From: an uncultured Lachnospiraceae bacterium
GTDB taxonomy: Bacteria > Bacillota > Clostridia > Lachnospirales > Lachnospiraceae
Direction of reading: 5' to 3'
NCBI GenBank assembly: GCA_947593975.1
Contig: CANQDW010000004.1
Span: forward strand, 1 to 64,000
Length of the DNA: 64,000 nucleotides
How positions within the stretch are numbered: position 1 is the first letter of the stretch; the number at the start of each line of letters is the position of its first letter. The position numbers and the translations under genes were made by a program. Of the stretch, positions 1 to 7,963 are shown piece by piece. The notes beneath the pieces were generated by a model, which saw only the letters and a program-made list of their open reading frames with translations, was not told the DNA's origin and ran no database searches.

Positions 1-33
1 GCTTTAGAACTTTTTCGGTCTGGAGGAAGATAG
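1..33 (+). CDS. Possible C-terminal tail of an upstream gene (partial)
   Basis: Frame 1 is open from the window edge and ends with TAG at 31-33, one base before the next start codon. The last residues would read ALELFRSGGR. The next gene encodes an N-terminally cytosolic, single-pass protein of the kind often paired with an extracytoplasmic-function sigma factor, so this could be the end of that sigma factor. Only ten codons are visible, so the identity is a guess. Confidence 0.25.
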   Translation, partial: ALELFRSGGR

Positions 34-34
34 C

Positions 35-1417
35 ATGAACAAAAAGATTAAGACAGAAGCGGTGGATCACCTGTTTGAGGCAATATTGACGTTGAAAACG
101 CCGGAAGAATGGGTGGATTCTGTGATAGGATTTGAAAAAGAACAGGAAAATGTAATCCGTACAGCAGGAAGGGGAAAGAACAGACGCCGTATGCGGACAA
201 TGGCGGCGATACTTGTATGCGTGCTGGTGTGCGGCGCATGTATAACGTTTGTCGCTGCGTCCTCCGATACGTTTCGCGCGTTTCTTGCGAGGGTTTTTGG
301 GCGGCAGAATGTATCGGTAGTTCAGCTTGGCGGGAAAGATGCGCAGGGAGATGCCCGCGCAGAAGAAACTCCGGACAGAATTACGGATGCGGAGACTGTG
401 ACGCCGGATATACCGGCGGATGGCGGCGGTTTGATCAGTCTTGGAAAAGAAGATACTATGCTTGTGGGTGAGAAGGAAAGTTTTATCAGTGTGTTTCACC
501 GGGAAAAAGAATCTGAGGAAAACGTAGACCATGTATATACTGTGGCAGAAGACGGATTAAAAGAACTGCCGATCCGGCATATAGAGGGAGCCTTTGAGGG
601 AAATCCGTTTTCTTTCGAGTATGTGACCCAAAACGGGGAAATCTATGGATTCAATCAGCAGGGCGAGGTCTGCGAGGTATTTCATCACATGGACGGTAAT
701 GTGGTTTATGTCACGTTCTGGCAGGTGGAAGACGATATAGTACAGCGGGAGTGCATTGCGTCTGTTGATCTTGTGACCGGTAAGACGGTGAGATTGTCGG
801 ACGACGATATGATCTGCAATTTTTCAATGTCGCCGAACGGCAAAGTGATCCTGTGCGGTCATAGCGCGGACGGGTACTGGTCTGTATTTGACATTGCGGC
901 GCGGACGGATAAAAAAGTGCCGGCGATCAACGGATATGCGCGAACGGATGAGATCGAATATCTGGATGATTACCATATCCTTACGCTGGGCAAGCCCGTT
1001 ATTAAGAAAAATACGGAAATTTACAAGACGATACGGGTGAATCTTGCGACAGGCGAAGCGGAACAGGAGTATGATGGTTATGGCGAGATAGGGATGCAGT
1101 GGTCTTATAAAGTTAAAGGCCGGGCGCTTACCGTATACGGCATCACAAACGACAGTTCCTTTTCAGTCGAAGGTGTGAACAAGCATACGCATCCTTTGGC
1201 TGCGCAGGGAACCTATGCGCTCTTTGGCGCTCTTGAGGAGCCGGATGACGCCTTTTATCTTGTCAATATGGAGAAGCAGACATGGATGAAGTTAGATCTG
1301 CCCGAGGAAATGCGTCGGGACGGAGTGGATATCCATCTGGTGGGAGACCGAGGGAAAATGCTGTTTATGAACTATGATGAGGCGAAAGCTTATCTGGTGG
1401 ACATCAGTTCGCTGTAA
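35..1417 (+). CDS. Single-pass membrane protein with large extracytoplasmic domain, possible anti-sigma/sensor protein
   Basis: 460 residues. Residues 1-55 are charged and cytosolic, 56-76 form one hydrophobic helix (AAILVCVLVCGACITFV), and about 380 residues lie outside. The external part has repeated strand-rich stretches, such as SVDLVTGKTVRLSDDD and VNLATGEAEQEYDGYG, that recall beta-propeller blades of TolB/WD40-like folds. The start is supported by GGAGG at 22-26. This layout is common for proteins encoded right after an ECF sigma factor in Clostridia, where the short cytosolic part binds the sigma factor. That role is inferred from layout only; no recognised anti-sigma motif was seen. 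A decorated extracytoplasmic sensor of another kind is the alternative. Confidence 0.55.
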   Translation: MNKKIKTEAVDHLFEAILTLKTPEEWVDSVIGFEKEQENVIRTAGRGKNRRRMRTMAAILVCVLVCGACITFVAASSDTFRAFLARVFGRQNVSVVQLGGKDAQGDARAEETPDRITDAETVTPDIPADGGGLISLGKEDTMLVGEKESFISVFHREKESEENVDHVYTVAEDGLKELPIRHIEGAFEGNPFSFEYVTQNGEIYGFNQQGEVCEVFHHMDGNVVYVTFWQVEDDIVQRECIASVDLVTGKTVRLSDDDMICNFSMSPNGKVILCGHSADGYWSVFDIAARTDKKVPAINGYARTDEIEYLDDYHILTLGKPVIKKNTEIYKTIRVNLATGEAEQEYDGYGEIGMQWSYKVKGRALTVYGITNDSSFSVEGVNKHTHPLAAQGTYALFGALEEPDDAFYLVNMEKQTWMKLDLPEEMRRDGVDIHLVGDRGKMLFMNYDEAKAYLVDISSL

Positions 1418-1477
1418 AAGAAATATTGCACGCAGGATAAATGTCGTGATAAAAGTGACCAAATATGGCATAAAGTG

Positions 1478-1486
1478 TGTTATAAT
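1478..1486 (+). promoter_or_regulatory. Extended -10 promoter for the 205-residue gene
   Basis: TGTTATAAT matches the extended -10 consensus TGnTATAAT. No good -35 box lies 17 bases upstream, as expected for extended -10 promoters. It is 32 bases upstream of the chosen start codon. Confidence 0.5.
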
Positions 1487-1517
1487 GTGTGATTACAATA
1501 ACATCGGAGGACAAAAA

Positions 1518-2135
1518 ATGAACTGTAAAATAGAAGAAAACAGCAGATTGTTTGATATTTTTTTCGAATTAAGAGATGGTTATGAAAGCGGTAGTTTTAG
1601 AAGCTTTTTTCAGTATTTGGCATATGATTACAACTTTGACGCTGTAAGAACATATTTTAATAACGGTAATCCCATAAACATATGCGATGAAAACGGCAGT
1701 TCTCTCTTGACGGCATTTCTTGGCGGCTATGCGAATTATGGTGATAATGCTGAAAATGAAGAAGAACTGCTGGCGGTTCATGATGAATGTGATCATGGAT
1801 TTTGGGACAGGTTTTTATCAGAGAAGCAGAAAACGCCGCTTATTGAGCGAAACGGCGGGAGTATTGTTAAGCAATTAGATTGGTTTATTTCTAATGGAGC
1901 AGATCCTAAGGTTTGGCTGTTTTCAGCTGATCATAAAGAACAGGACTATGAAAAATGGCTGATAGAGCATATGGATGTAAAGATGATGGAATCCGAAGGA
2001 GAGAAATTTTATAACGAGCTTCGTATTGCTGCTCTTCTTGCACACTATGGGCTGGATGACTTTAATGGAATATGTATCTCGATTGATAAGGAAAAAAGGA
2101 TTGTCAGCGGTCGCTATCCGGAGGTGAAATTTTAA
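1518..2135 (+). CDS. Hypothetical protein, acidic, cytosolic (205 aa)
   Basis: The start ATG at 1518 follows GGAGG at 1506-1510. The frame stays open further upstream, but that part lies ahead of the extended -10 promoter and is not likely to be translated. The product is 205 residues, acidic, with no membrane segment or signal peptide. The early part (YLAYDYNFDAVRTYFNNGNP, then a segment predicting an exposed helix) and the mention of a loop like SNGADPKVW loosely resemble ankyrin-type 'NGADP' turns, so an ankyrin-like helical repeat fold is possible. Family not recognised. It has its own promoter and is separated from the next operon by a strong promoter, so it is likely a single-gene unit. 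Confidence 0.55.
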   Translation: MNCKIEENSRLFDIFFELRDGYESGSFRSFFQYLAYDYNFDAVRTYFNNGNPINICDENGSSLLTAFLGGYANYGDNAENEEELLAVHDECDHGFWDRFLSEKQKTPLIERNGGSIVKQLDWFISNGADPKVWLFSADHKEQDYEKWLIEHMDVKMMESEGEKFYNELRIAALLAHYGLDDFNGICISIDKEKRIVSGRYPEVKF

Positions 2136-2180
2136 CAATAACTTTGTTGAGATGTTTTTAACTTTAAATAAATAGACTTG

Positions 2181-2277
2181 ATTCTGCATAAAACCTGCAA
2201 AATCAGATATATTATAATTGACATTATGCTAAAATAAGGTATAATACATATATGATTTTGCAAAAATAATGCAGAAT
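2181..2277 (+). repeat. Pair of inverted 25-bp elements flanking a promoter (candidate operators)
   Basis: The element at 2181-2205 and the reverse complement of 2253-2277 share a 10-base outer block (TGATTTTGCA) and a 9-base block (ATGCAGAAT) separated by six unconserved bases. The left copy is upstream of the -35 box and the right copy begins near the expected transcription start and runs up to the ribosome site. Two identical bipartite sites on both sides of a promoter are typical of repression by DNA looping or by two bound dimers. Confidence 0.7.
2218..2245 (+). promoter_or_regulatory. Consensus promoter of the ATPase/RloB operon
   Basis: TTGACA (2218-2223), 16-base spacer, TATAAT (2240-2245): both hexamers are perfect. 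The predicted start of transcription near 2252 falls at the edge of the right-hand 25-bp element, so occupancy of that element should block the promoter. Confidence 0.75.
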
Positions 2278-2289
2278 GGAGATGATAAT

Positions 2290-3603
2290 ATGCTGTTAGA
2301 ATTTAAAACTAAGAATTACAAGTCCTTTTTGGAATATGCTGACCTAATCATGACTGCAGCGCCAAAACAGAAAGGGCTTGATTATAGTTTGTGCAGAGAA
2401 AAGATTAAAGGCAAAGAAATCCGTGGACTTAGTACTTCCATATTATACGGTCCAAATGCATCTGGAAAGACAAATATTATAGGTGCGATGGATGCCCTGA
2501 GAGCAATCGTGCTTCGCGGCAACATACGGAATACAGAAGAGCAGATTGTGCCGAATCCGGCAGCAGCCAATCTGGAGCTTATACCGAATAATCAATACGG
2601 AGATGACAAACCGGTAGAATTTGTGATAGAGTTTACGGAGGGCGGATACAGGATTCGCTATGAACTTGTTCTGTATCTTGGAACATTCATGGAGGCCGCG
2701 GCAAAAAGAAGGGTCGTTTTAGAAATATTAACGGTAAATGGAGAGACAATATTTGAGAGAAATGACCATCTAAAGATCGGGGAACTGAAATCTATCTCTG
2801 AATATGCACAAAATGATTTTTCCGATAATTTGTTGGAAATTGCAGAAAATGGATTGAATCCTGAAGAACTGTTTCTTACCAATGGATTCAAATTAATCTA
2901 TTCAGGTACATTTGCGAAGCTAATTACGGATTGGTTTGCAAATAAGTTCATGGTAATATGCCGTGCAGATTCTATACAATTGATCAAACGTTTTTCCGAT
3001 CCGCAAAAGTCTGCGATATATATCGAGAAAACTACCAATGACGCGGCAAAAATATTTGGTATCAATTCCAATGCGGTTGGGTATGTGGTGTCAGATGATG
3101 AGTCAGAAACAAGACTTTGTTCAATTTTTAAAGGATTAAAGAACAAGAAGACTGTGGCGATCGCTGCCGATATTTTTGAGTCTTATGGAACGATTCGTTT
3201 TATTACAATTTTTCCGCTGGTCATCAAAGCGCTACTTACAGGTGCGGTTCTGGTTGTAGATGAGTTTGATGCATCCATTCATCCTATGGCGCTTAACAGC
3301 ATTATCAATGTATTTCATAATGACGATATAAATGTGAAACATGCACAGTTGATATTTAATACACACAATCCGATTTTTTTAAACTCCAATATTTTTAGGA
3401 GAGATGAGATTAAGTTCGTAGAGCGGGATGAAGAGACAAATCAAAGTATTCTCTATGCGCTGTCAGACTTTGGAACCACAGGCGACAAAGGTGTAAGACA
3501 GCATGAAGATTATATGAAAAATTATTTTATTGGTCGTTACGGCGCAATAAAAGATATCGATTTTACTCCAATCTTTGAAGAACTTCTCGGGCAGGGGAGG
3601 TGA
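2290..3603 (+). CDS. AAA family ATPase, AbiLi/RloA-like defence ATPase
   Basis: 437 residues from the ATG at 2290 (GGAG at 2278-2281, eight bases away); an ATG at 2269 in frame is less well placed. It starts with FKTKNYKSF, the usual beginning of SMC/RecF-like AAA_15 and AAA_21 ATPases, followed by Walker A GPNASGKTN (about residues 54-62). Walker B with D-loop reads LVVDEFDASIHP near residue 322, and THNP lies at the switch-histidine position. This is an ABC-type ATPase head without a long coiled coil. The gene is four bases upstream of an RloB gene. ATPase + RloB pairs are known as RloAB in restriction loci and as AbiLi/AbiLii in lactococcal abortive infection. The likely role is sensing phage and triggering the RloB partner. 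Function is inferred from family and pairing. Confidence 0.8.
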   Translation: MLLEFKTKNYKSFLEYADLIMTAAPKQKGLDYSLCREKIKGKEIRGLSTSILYGPNASGKTNIIGAMDALRAIVLRGNIRNTEEQIVPNPAAANLELIPNNQYGDDKPVEFVIEFTEGGYRIRYELVLYLGTFMEAAAKRRVVLEILTVNGETIFERNDHLKIGELKSISEYAQNDFSDNLLEIAENGLNPEELFLTNGFKLIYSGTFAKLITDWFANKFMVICRADSIQLIKRFSDPQKSAIYIEKTTNDAAKIFGINSNAVGYVVSDDESETRLCSIFKGLKNKKTVAIAADIFESYGTIRFITIFPLVIKALLTGAVLVVDEFDASIHPMALNSIINVFHNDDINVKHAQLIFNTHNPIFLNSNIFRRDEIKFVERDEETNQSILYALSDFGTTGDKGVRQHEDYMKNYFIGRYGAIKDIDFTPIFEELLGQGR

Positions 3604-3607
3604 CTGA

Positions 3608-4276
3608 ATGATTAAGCGCAAAAGTACGTTAAAGTATTACTTTAGTGTAGAAGGAGAGACAGAACAGTGGTATCTGGAATGGCTGCAGAAACAGATTAAT
3701 GATAATCCCGCATCAAGCAATAAAGTATCTTTTAATCATCAGATACAGAAAAATCCGCTGAAGCGGGCAAAATCGCTTGCAATAACGGACAAAGTGGAGA
3801 TATGGCATTTGTCTGATTATGAGAGCTCTGAGGAAGTTCATGTAAAGCAATTTACAGAGACTATGGATCGAATGGCAGATACTAAGAGTTTGAAGAAGCA
3901 GATATCTTACAAATTTGGCTATAGCAACTTTACTTTTGATCTTTGGATGATCCTGCATAAGATGGACAGCCGAGGAGCTTTTTCTAATAGAAAACAGTAT
4001 ATTACGCTGATAAATAAGGCTTATGGTGAGAACTTTGAGAACATGGATGAGTTTAAACATGAGGCGAACTTCAAAAGGTGTCTTAAGAAACTTTCTATAG
4101 AAAATGTGATAGAAGCGGTGGATAGAGCTAAAGCAATTATGGAGATAAATAAACAAAACGGATATACGCTGCATCGGTATAAAGGATATTGTTATTATAA
4201 GGAAAATCCATCGCTCACGGTATGGGAAGTCATAGAAAAGATACTGATAAATTGTGGATTACTAAGGATCATGTGA
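3608..4276 (+). CDS. RloB family protein, AbiLii-like partner
   Basis: 222 residues. The ATG at 3608 follows AGGGGAGG and starts four bases after the ATPase stop, so the two genes are co-translated. The N-terminus STLKYYFSVEGETEQWYLEWL fits the RloB family, where the GETE-like motif is the acidic motif of a Toprim-like nuclease fold. WHLSDYESSEEVHVKQF further on would supply the second acidic cluster, and SNFTFDLWMILHK is the typical RloB 'phe-glu/asp-leu-W' segment. In defence loci RloB is expected to be the effector, cleaving a nucleic acid when its ATPase partner releases it. That activity is inferred; the metal-binding set cannot be verified from sequence alone. Confidence 0.78.
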   Translation: MIKRKSTLKYYFSVEGETEQWYLEWLQKQINDNPASSNKVSFNHQIQKNPLKRAKSLAITDKVEIWHLSDYESSEEVHVKQFTETMDRMADTKSLKKQISYKFGYSNFTFDLWMILHKMDSRGAFSNRKQYITLINKAYGENFENMDEFKHEANFKRCLKKLSIENVIEAVDRAKAIMEINKQNGYTLHRYKGYCYYKENPSLTVWEVIEKILINCGLLRIM

Positions 4277-4294
4277 TGAATATGGTCCTTTTAT
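4264..4294 (+). terminator. Weak hairpin terminator after the RloB gene
   Basis: AAGGATCAT (4264-4272) pairs with ATGGTCCTT (4282-4290) over nine bases with one G-T pair and is followed by a short T-rich run. The stem contains the RloB stop codon. Confidence 0.45.
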
Positions 4295-4402
4295 TATGCA
4301 AAATGGTACTGTCCTATAAAAAATTAAAAATTGATTTTACAACTCCATAATATTGTCCAGGTATACTATAAAGTTATAAAACAAAGAAAGCGAGATGTTA
4401 AA

Positions 4403-5056
4403 ATGGCGAATATTCTGGTCGTTGAGGATGATAAATCCATAAATGATTTGATCGTGATGAACTTAAAATTAGCAGGGCATACATGCCGGCAGGCATTTGA
4501 CGGCGAAGAAGCCGTTCGAATGGTAAAAGAGAGGCAGATGGATCTGGTCTTACTTGATGTACTGCTTCCTTATCGGGATGGTTTTTCGCTAATGGAACAA
4601 AAAGTGTTTCGGGATAAACCTGTTATCTTTCTGACGGCTAAAAACGCCACGGCGGATAAAGTGAAGGGATTAAAACTCGGAGCAGATGATTATATAGTAA
4701 AACCATTTGAAACTGTGGAGCTTTTGGCGCGCGTAGAAGCGGTTTTGCGGCGTATGGGACCTTCGCAGCGTGTTTTTGAGATCGGAAATACAGTTGTATA
4801 TTTAGACCGGCGTACAGTAACGGTTGATGGTATTTTGACAGAACTGACTAACCGGGAATTTGAACTGCTTGAGGTTTTGATCAACAACCGCAATCTGGCT
4901 TTGTCACGCGAGAAACTTCTGGATTTGGCGTGGGGCTATGACTATTACGGCGATACGCGTACAGTGGATGTACATATAACTAAGCTGCGCAAAAAATTGA
5001 AATTGGAAAACGAAATTAAAACAGTATATAAACACGGGTACAGGTTGGAGGTATAG
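4403..5056 (+). CDS. OmpR/PhoB-family response regulator
   Basis: 217 residues from ATG 4403 (AAAGCGAGAT upstream); the frame is open further upstream but NILVVEDDKSINDL is the proper receiver start. The receiver domain covers about 1-115, with the acidic pair ED near residue 8, the phospho-acceptor Asp at about residue 52 (LLDVLLPYRDG) and Lys in DDYIVKPF. A winged-helix DNA-binding domain follows (LTNREFELLEVLINN and RTVDVHITKLRKKL). The kinase gene begins one base after its stop. It probably activates the transporter operon downstream in response to the kinase's external ligand. Confidence 0.93.
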   Translation: MANILVVEDDKSINDLIVMNLKLAGHTCRQAFDGEEAVRMVKERQMDLVLLDVLLPYRDGFSLMEQKVFRDKPVIFLTAKNATADKVKGLKLGADDYIVKPFETVELLARVEAVLRRMGPSQRVFEIGNTVVYLDRRTVTVDGILTELTNREFELLEVLINNRNLALSREKLLDLAWGYDYYGDTRTVDVHITKLRKKLKLENEIKTVYKHGYRLEV

Positions 5057-5057
5057 T

Positions 5058-6458
5058 GTGAAATTCTGGCAGAAAATATTTTTGGGAACGCTTATTATTT
5101 TTATAGCCGCATTTGATGCGGGAGTCTATATTTTAACGACATACGCGTACGATTTCAACAGGCAGAGGGAAACTGAAAATGGAATCAGGGAACAGAGCGT
5201 AATTGTCTCATCTGTTACGGGAAGGATCGCAAATGCGGAAACGATTTATTATGACGCGTCAACAAATAAGGAACGCCTGGCTGCCATTTTGCAGCCGCTT
5301 TCTGATTATTACGAACCTCAGGGCGTCCTTCTTGGATTGTTTGACGGAGATACGGAGATTTGTTCTGATATAGGAAATTTTGATAAACGCCTGTTAGAAC
5401 TTAACAGTACGCAAACTAAAAATACTATGGATAGTTTATCAGATGACAGACGCTATGTTTTTGTAGCTTCGCAAATCCCGGAATACCCGCATTTGACTTT
5501 TGTATATGCCCGTGATATCAGCCGGATTGACGCTTTTCGCAAAGATATAAGCCGTATCTTTTTGGCTCTGAATATAGTGGTTATTGTATTCATGGGTGTT
5601 TCAATATACCTGCTGCTAAGATATATGACGCGTCCGATTAAGGAACTGAACAAGGTTACGACTGAGATTGCAGGGGGCGCGTACGAAAAAAGGGCGGCGC
5701 TGAACCGGACGGATGAGTTCGGCAGCTTGGAGCGCAATTTTAACCTTATGGCGGATTCAGTCGAGAAAAACATGGAACAGCTTAAAAATGCCGCAGAGGA
5801 GCGTCAGCAATTCATTGATGACCTGACGCACGAAATGAAGACTCCGATGACATCCATTTTGGGTTATGCCGAATATTTGCAAAATGCAAAAAGTACATGT
5901 GAAGATCGTGAAATTGCTCTGGCAAATCTGTATGACGCGGCATTGCGTTTAGGAAACTTATCGGAAAAGCTGACTGAAATTGCGTACCTCAGAGGAGAAA
6001 AACTTGAAATGCAGAGCGTAAACGTAAATGAGCTTTTTGATACTTTGTCTAATATGACGCGCCCTGTTTTAGAAAACCGTCAGCTTACGCTTGAGACACA
6101 TGCAGATGTTGCCGAAATCAAAGGCGATGAAACACTTTTGATTTCCATGCTCACAAATTTGGTGGAAAATGCGGCGAGGGCTTCAAAAGCGTTAAGTACG
6201 ATCAAAGTAAGCGCATTTATGCGCAAGACGCCTGTAATTGAAGTAAAGGACTTTGGATGCGGCATTGAATACAGTCAAATACAAAAGATAGTCTCCCCGT
6301 TTTATAGGGTGGATAAGTCCCGCTCCAGAAAATTTGGGGGAGTAGGATTGGGACTCAGTATTGTTTCGCAAATTGCGGCGCTTCATGGCGCGGAGCTGGA
6401 AATAGATTCAGAGCCGGGAGTTGGTACGACTGTGCGTATAATTTTTGCAGCTTTATAA
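5058..6458 (+). CDS. Membrane sensor histidine kinase
   Basis: 466 residues, GTG start with GGAGG eleven bases upstream. TM1 is about residues 6-29, an external sensor loop of roughly 135 residues follows, and TM2 is about 170-190. A HAMP domain (RPIKELNKVTTEIAGG) leads to the HisKA segment FIDDLTHEMKTPMTSILGY with phospho-acceptor His at about 258. The ATPase domain has the N box (LVENAARAS), G1 (DFGCGIE), an F box and G2 (GGVGLGLSIV). It is the partner of the preceding regulator. The downstream genes encode an ABC-2 transporter, so it may sense an antimicrobial peptide or a peptide signal; the ligand is unknown. Confidence 0.92.
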   Translation: MKFWQKIFLGTLIIFIAAFDAGVYILTTYAYDFNRQRETENGIREQSVIVSSVTGRIANAETIYYDASTNKERLAAILQPLSDYYEPQGVLLGLFDGDTEICSDIGNFDKRLLELNSTQTKNTMDSLSDDRRYVFVASQIPEYPHLTFVYARDISRIDAFRKDISRIFLALNIVVIVFMGVSIYLLLRYMTRPIKELNKVTTEIAGGAYEKRAALNRTDEFGSLERNFNLMADSVEKNMEQLKNAAEERQQFIDDLTHEMKTPMTSILGYAEYLQNAKSTCEDREIALANLYDAALRLGNLSEKLTEIAYLRGEKLEMQSVNVNELFDTLSNMTRPVLENRQLTLETHADVAEIKGDETLLISMLTNLVENAARASKALSTIKVSAFMRKTPVIEVKDFGCGIEYSQIQKIVSPFYRVDKSRSRKFGGVGLGLSIVSQIAALHGAELEIDSEPGVGTTVRIIFAAL

Positions 6459-6541
6459 CAACTCTCTATCATCCGGATAATCATTTGCCGGTATTATATG
6501 CAATGAACAAACAAAAATACGTTCAGGTTTGGAGGATGCTT

Positions 6542-7213
6542 ATGAAGATCAGAAATCATAAAGGAGATATTGCAGCGCTTATCATTACGGTTATTGTACC
6601 GGTATTCAGTTTTATTATAATGTCGTCTGCACTTGAATCCGCCGCAGCCTCATCGGATATTCAAACCGCAGCGGCTGACACGATTGCTTTGCAGATAAAC
6701 AAAGCGTCCGGCAATACGCAAAGTCCGGATATTAACGCTGTTTCAGAAGAGCAGGCAGTCAAAAACGCTATAGCAGCGCTTGAGTCGCTCGGTTTTGATA
6801 CAGATGATTTTGAAAAAGAGCCCGCGGAAATAAGGTACGTATCGGAAAATGCCCCGGCGGGCAATCCTGTTTGGGCTGTTATCTTTCGTGATGACAATGA
6901 AGGATATGCCGTTGCTTTTGGGGATGACGTAAATGATGAAGTCAGAAAAAAGATCGCCGCTGCAGGCAAAACGGAGAAATGTACCGATGAAAATGGCATA
7001 CCCGGTATTCGCGCTCATTATAGCTATACCAGGTACACACTTGTAGAGATCAACGCGCTAAACGGCGAATACGTCCGCCACGGAGAGAGTATTGTTGAAT
7101 ATGGGAAACCGCTCAAAATAGAAGAAACATATTGGGCGCCGACTACAAAAGAAGCCTGGGAGACGGAACGAAAGCGGCAGGAACAATTAGAAAACGCTTT
7201 AGGACAGGAATAA
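6542..7213 (+). CDS. Exported/membrane-anchored small protein, PepSY-like
   Basis: 223 residues from ATG 6542, chosen because GGAGG ends six bases upstream (6531-6535); earlier in-frame starts lack a ribosome site. MKIRNHKGD followed by ALIITVIVPVFSFIIM is an N-terminal membrane anchor or uncleaved signal. The outer part contains AVKNAIAALESLGFD and the hairpin VEINALNGEYV, the pattern seen in PepSY-type domains (helix, strands, 'ATGE' turn), so a PepSY-like fold is suggested. It sits between the kinase and a lipoprotein gene in a same-strand run leading to ABC-2 transporter genes. Role unknown; an accessory or immunity protein at the cell surface is plausible. Confidence 0.5.
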   Translation: MKIRNHKGDIAALIITVIVPVFSFIIMSSALESAAASSDIQTAAADTIALQINKASGNTQSPDINAVSEEQAVKNAIAALESLGFDTDDFEKEPAEIRYVSENAPAGNPVWAVIFRDDNEGYAVAFGDDVNDEVRKKIAAAGKTEKCTDENGIPGIRAHYSYTRYTLVEINALNGEYVRHGESIVEYGKPLKIEETYWAPTTKEAWETERKRQEQLENALGQE

Positions 7214-7237
7214 CAAACAGGAAGGAAAAGGTTAAAA

Positions 7238-7951
7238 ATGAAAAATTGGAAATAAGGCGCGAAGATACTGTTCGCCGCGCTTGTATTATTATGCGCTTTG
7301 ACGGCTTGTAATCCCAAGAAAAATGATGCCGATAAAGCGGCAGGGGCGCAGATTATGCCGGGCCTTGCCGAAGATCAGCCGCAGCAGGATGATATACCGC
7401 AAAAGCAGCTTGGAAAGATGGGAGAACCAATCGGCGCTATGGATGTAAAAAACGGAAAAGCTGTTGCTTGCGCCATGTTTTATACAATAAGTAAAGCGGC
7501 GCTGTTTGATAATTTTGAAATGGCCGGAATTGAGACGGATGAGATGGTTTCTTTTTTGACGGATGAAAGTTTGACTGACGGAAATGGTGAACTAAAACCA
7601 AGTGTAAAATTCCTGTTTATTGAATTGACCGCGCAGAATGTAAAAGCCAACCCGGAACGAAACATTACAGATTTGCGCATAATTAGCGCCCAAACCGCTT
7701 CTTATGGCGGCAAGGATACAAAAGACAGCTTTTTTGATCTGTATCCGGCTGAGCCTGTTTATTTTTCTAATCCCAAAGGAAAGAGGATTGGCGATGACTG
7801 GAAGGAATACTATGATTACAAACTTCCTGTAGGGCAAACCAAGACTTTTAGGGTTGGATGGTATGTAGATACAGAGAAATATGATGTGAAAAATATGTAT
7901 TTGACTTTCGGCTATGAAGAATACCAAAAGTATATCAGGATTGAAATTTAG
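7238..7951 (+). pseudogene. Lipoprotein gene with an in-frame ochre codon in the signal peptide
   Basis: ATG 7238 is preceded by AGGAAGGAAAAGG. Reading from it gives MKNWK, then TAA at 7253-7255, then GAKILFAALVLLCALTACN in the same frame, which is a complete lipoprotein signal with lipobox LTAC. After the stop the frame remains open to 7951 (232 codons). The mature part ends with strands like PVGQTKTFRVGWYVD, the pattern of DUF4352-like immunoglobulin-fold lipoproteins. The only start after the stop near the signal is TTG 7298, which removes the hydrophobic core. So either the gene is broken by one base change, or the base is a sequencing error, or the stop is suppressed. The long intact downstream frame says the event is recent. 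Confidence 0.75.
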
Positions 7952-7963
7952 GAGATGACGGAC

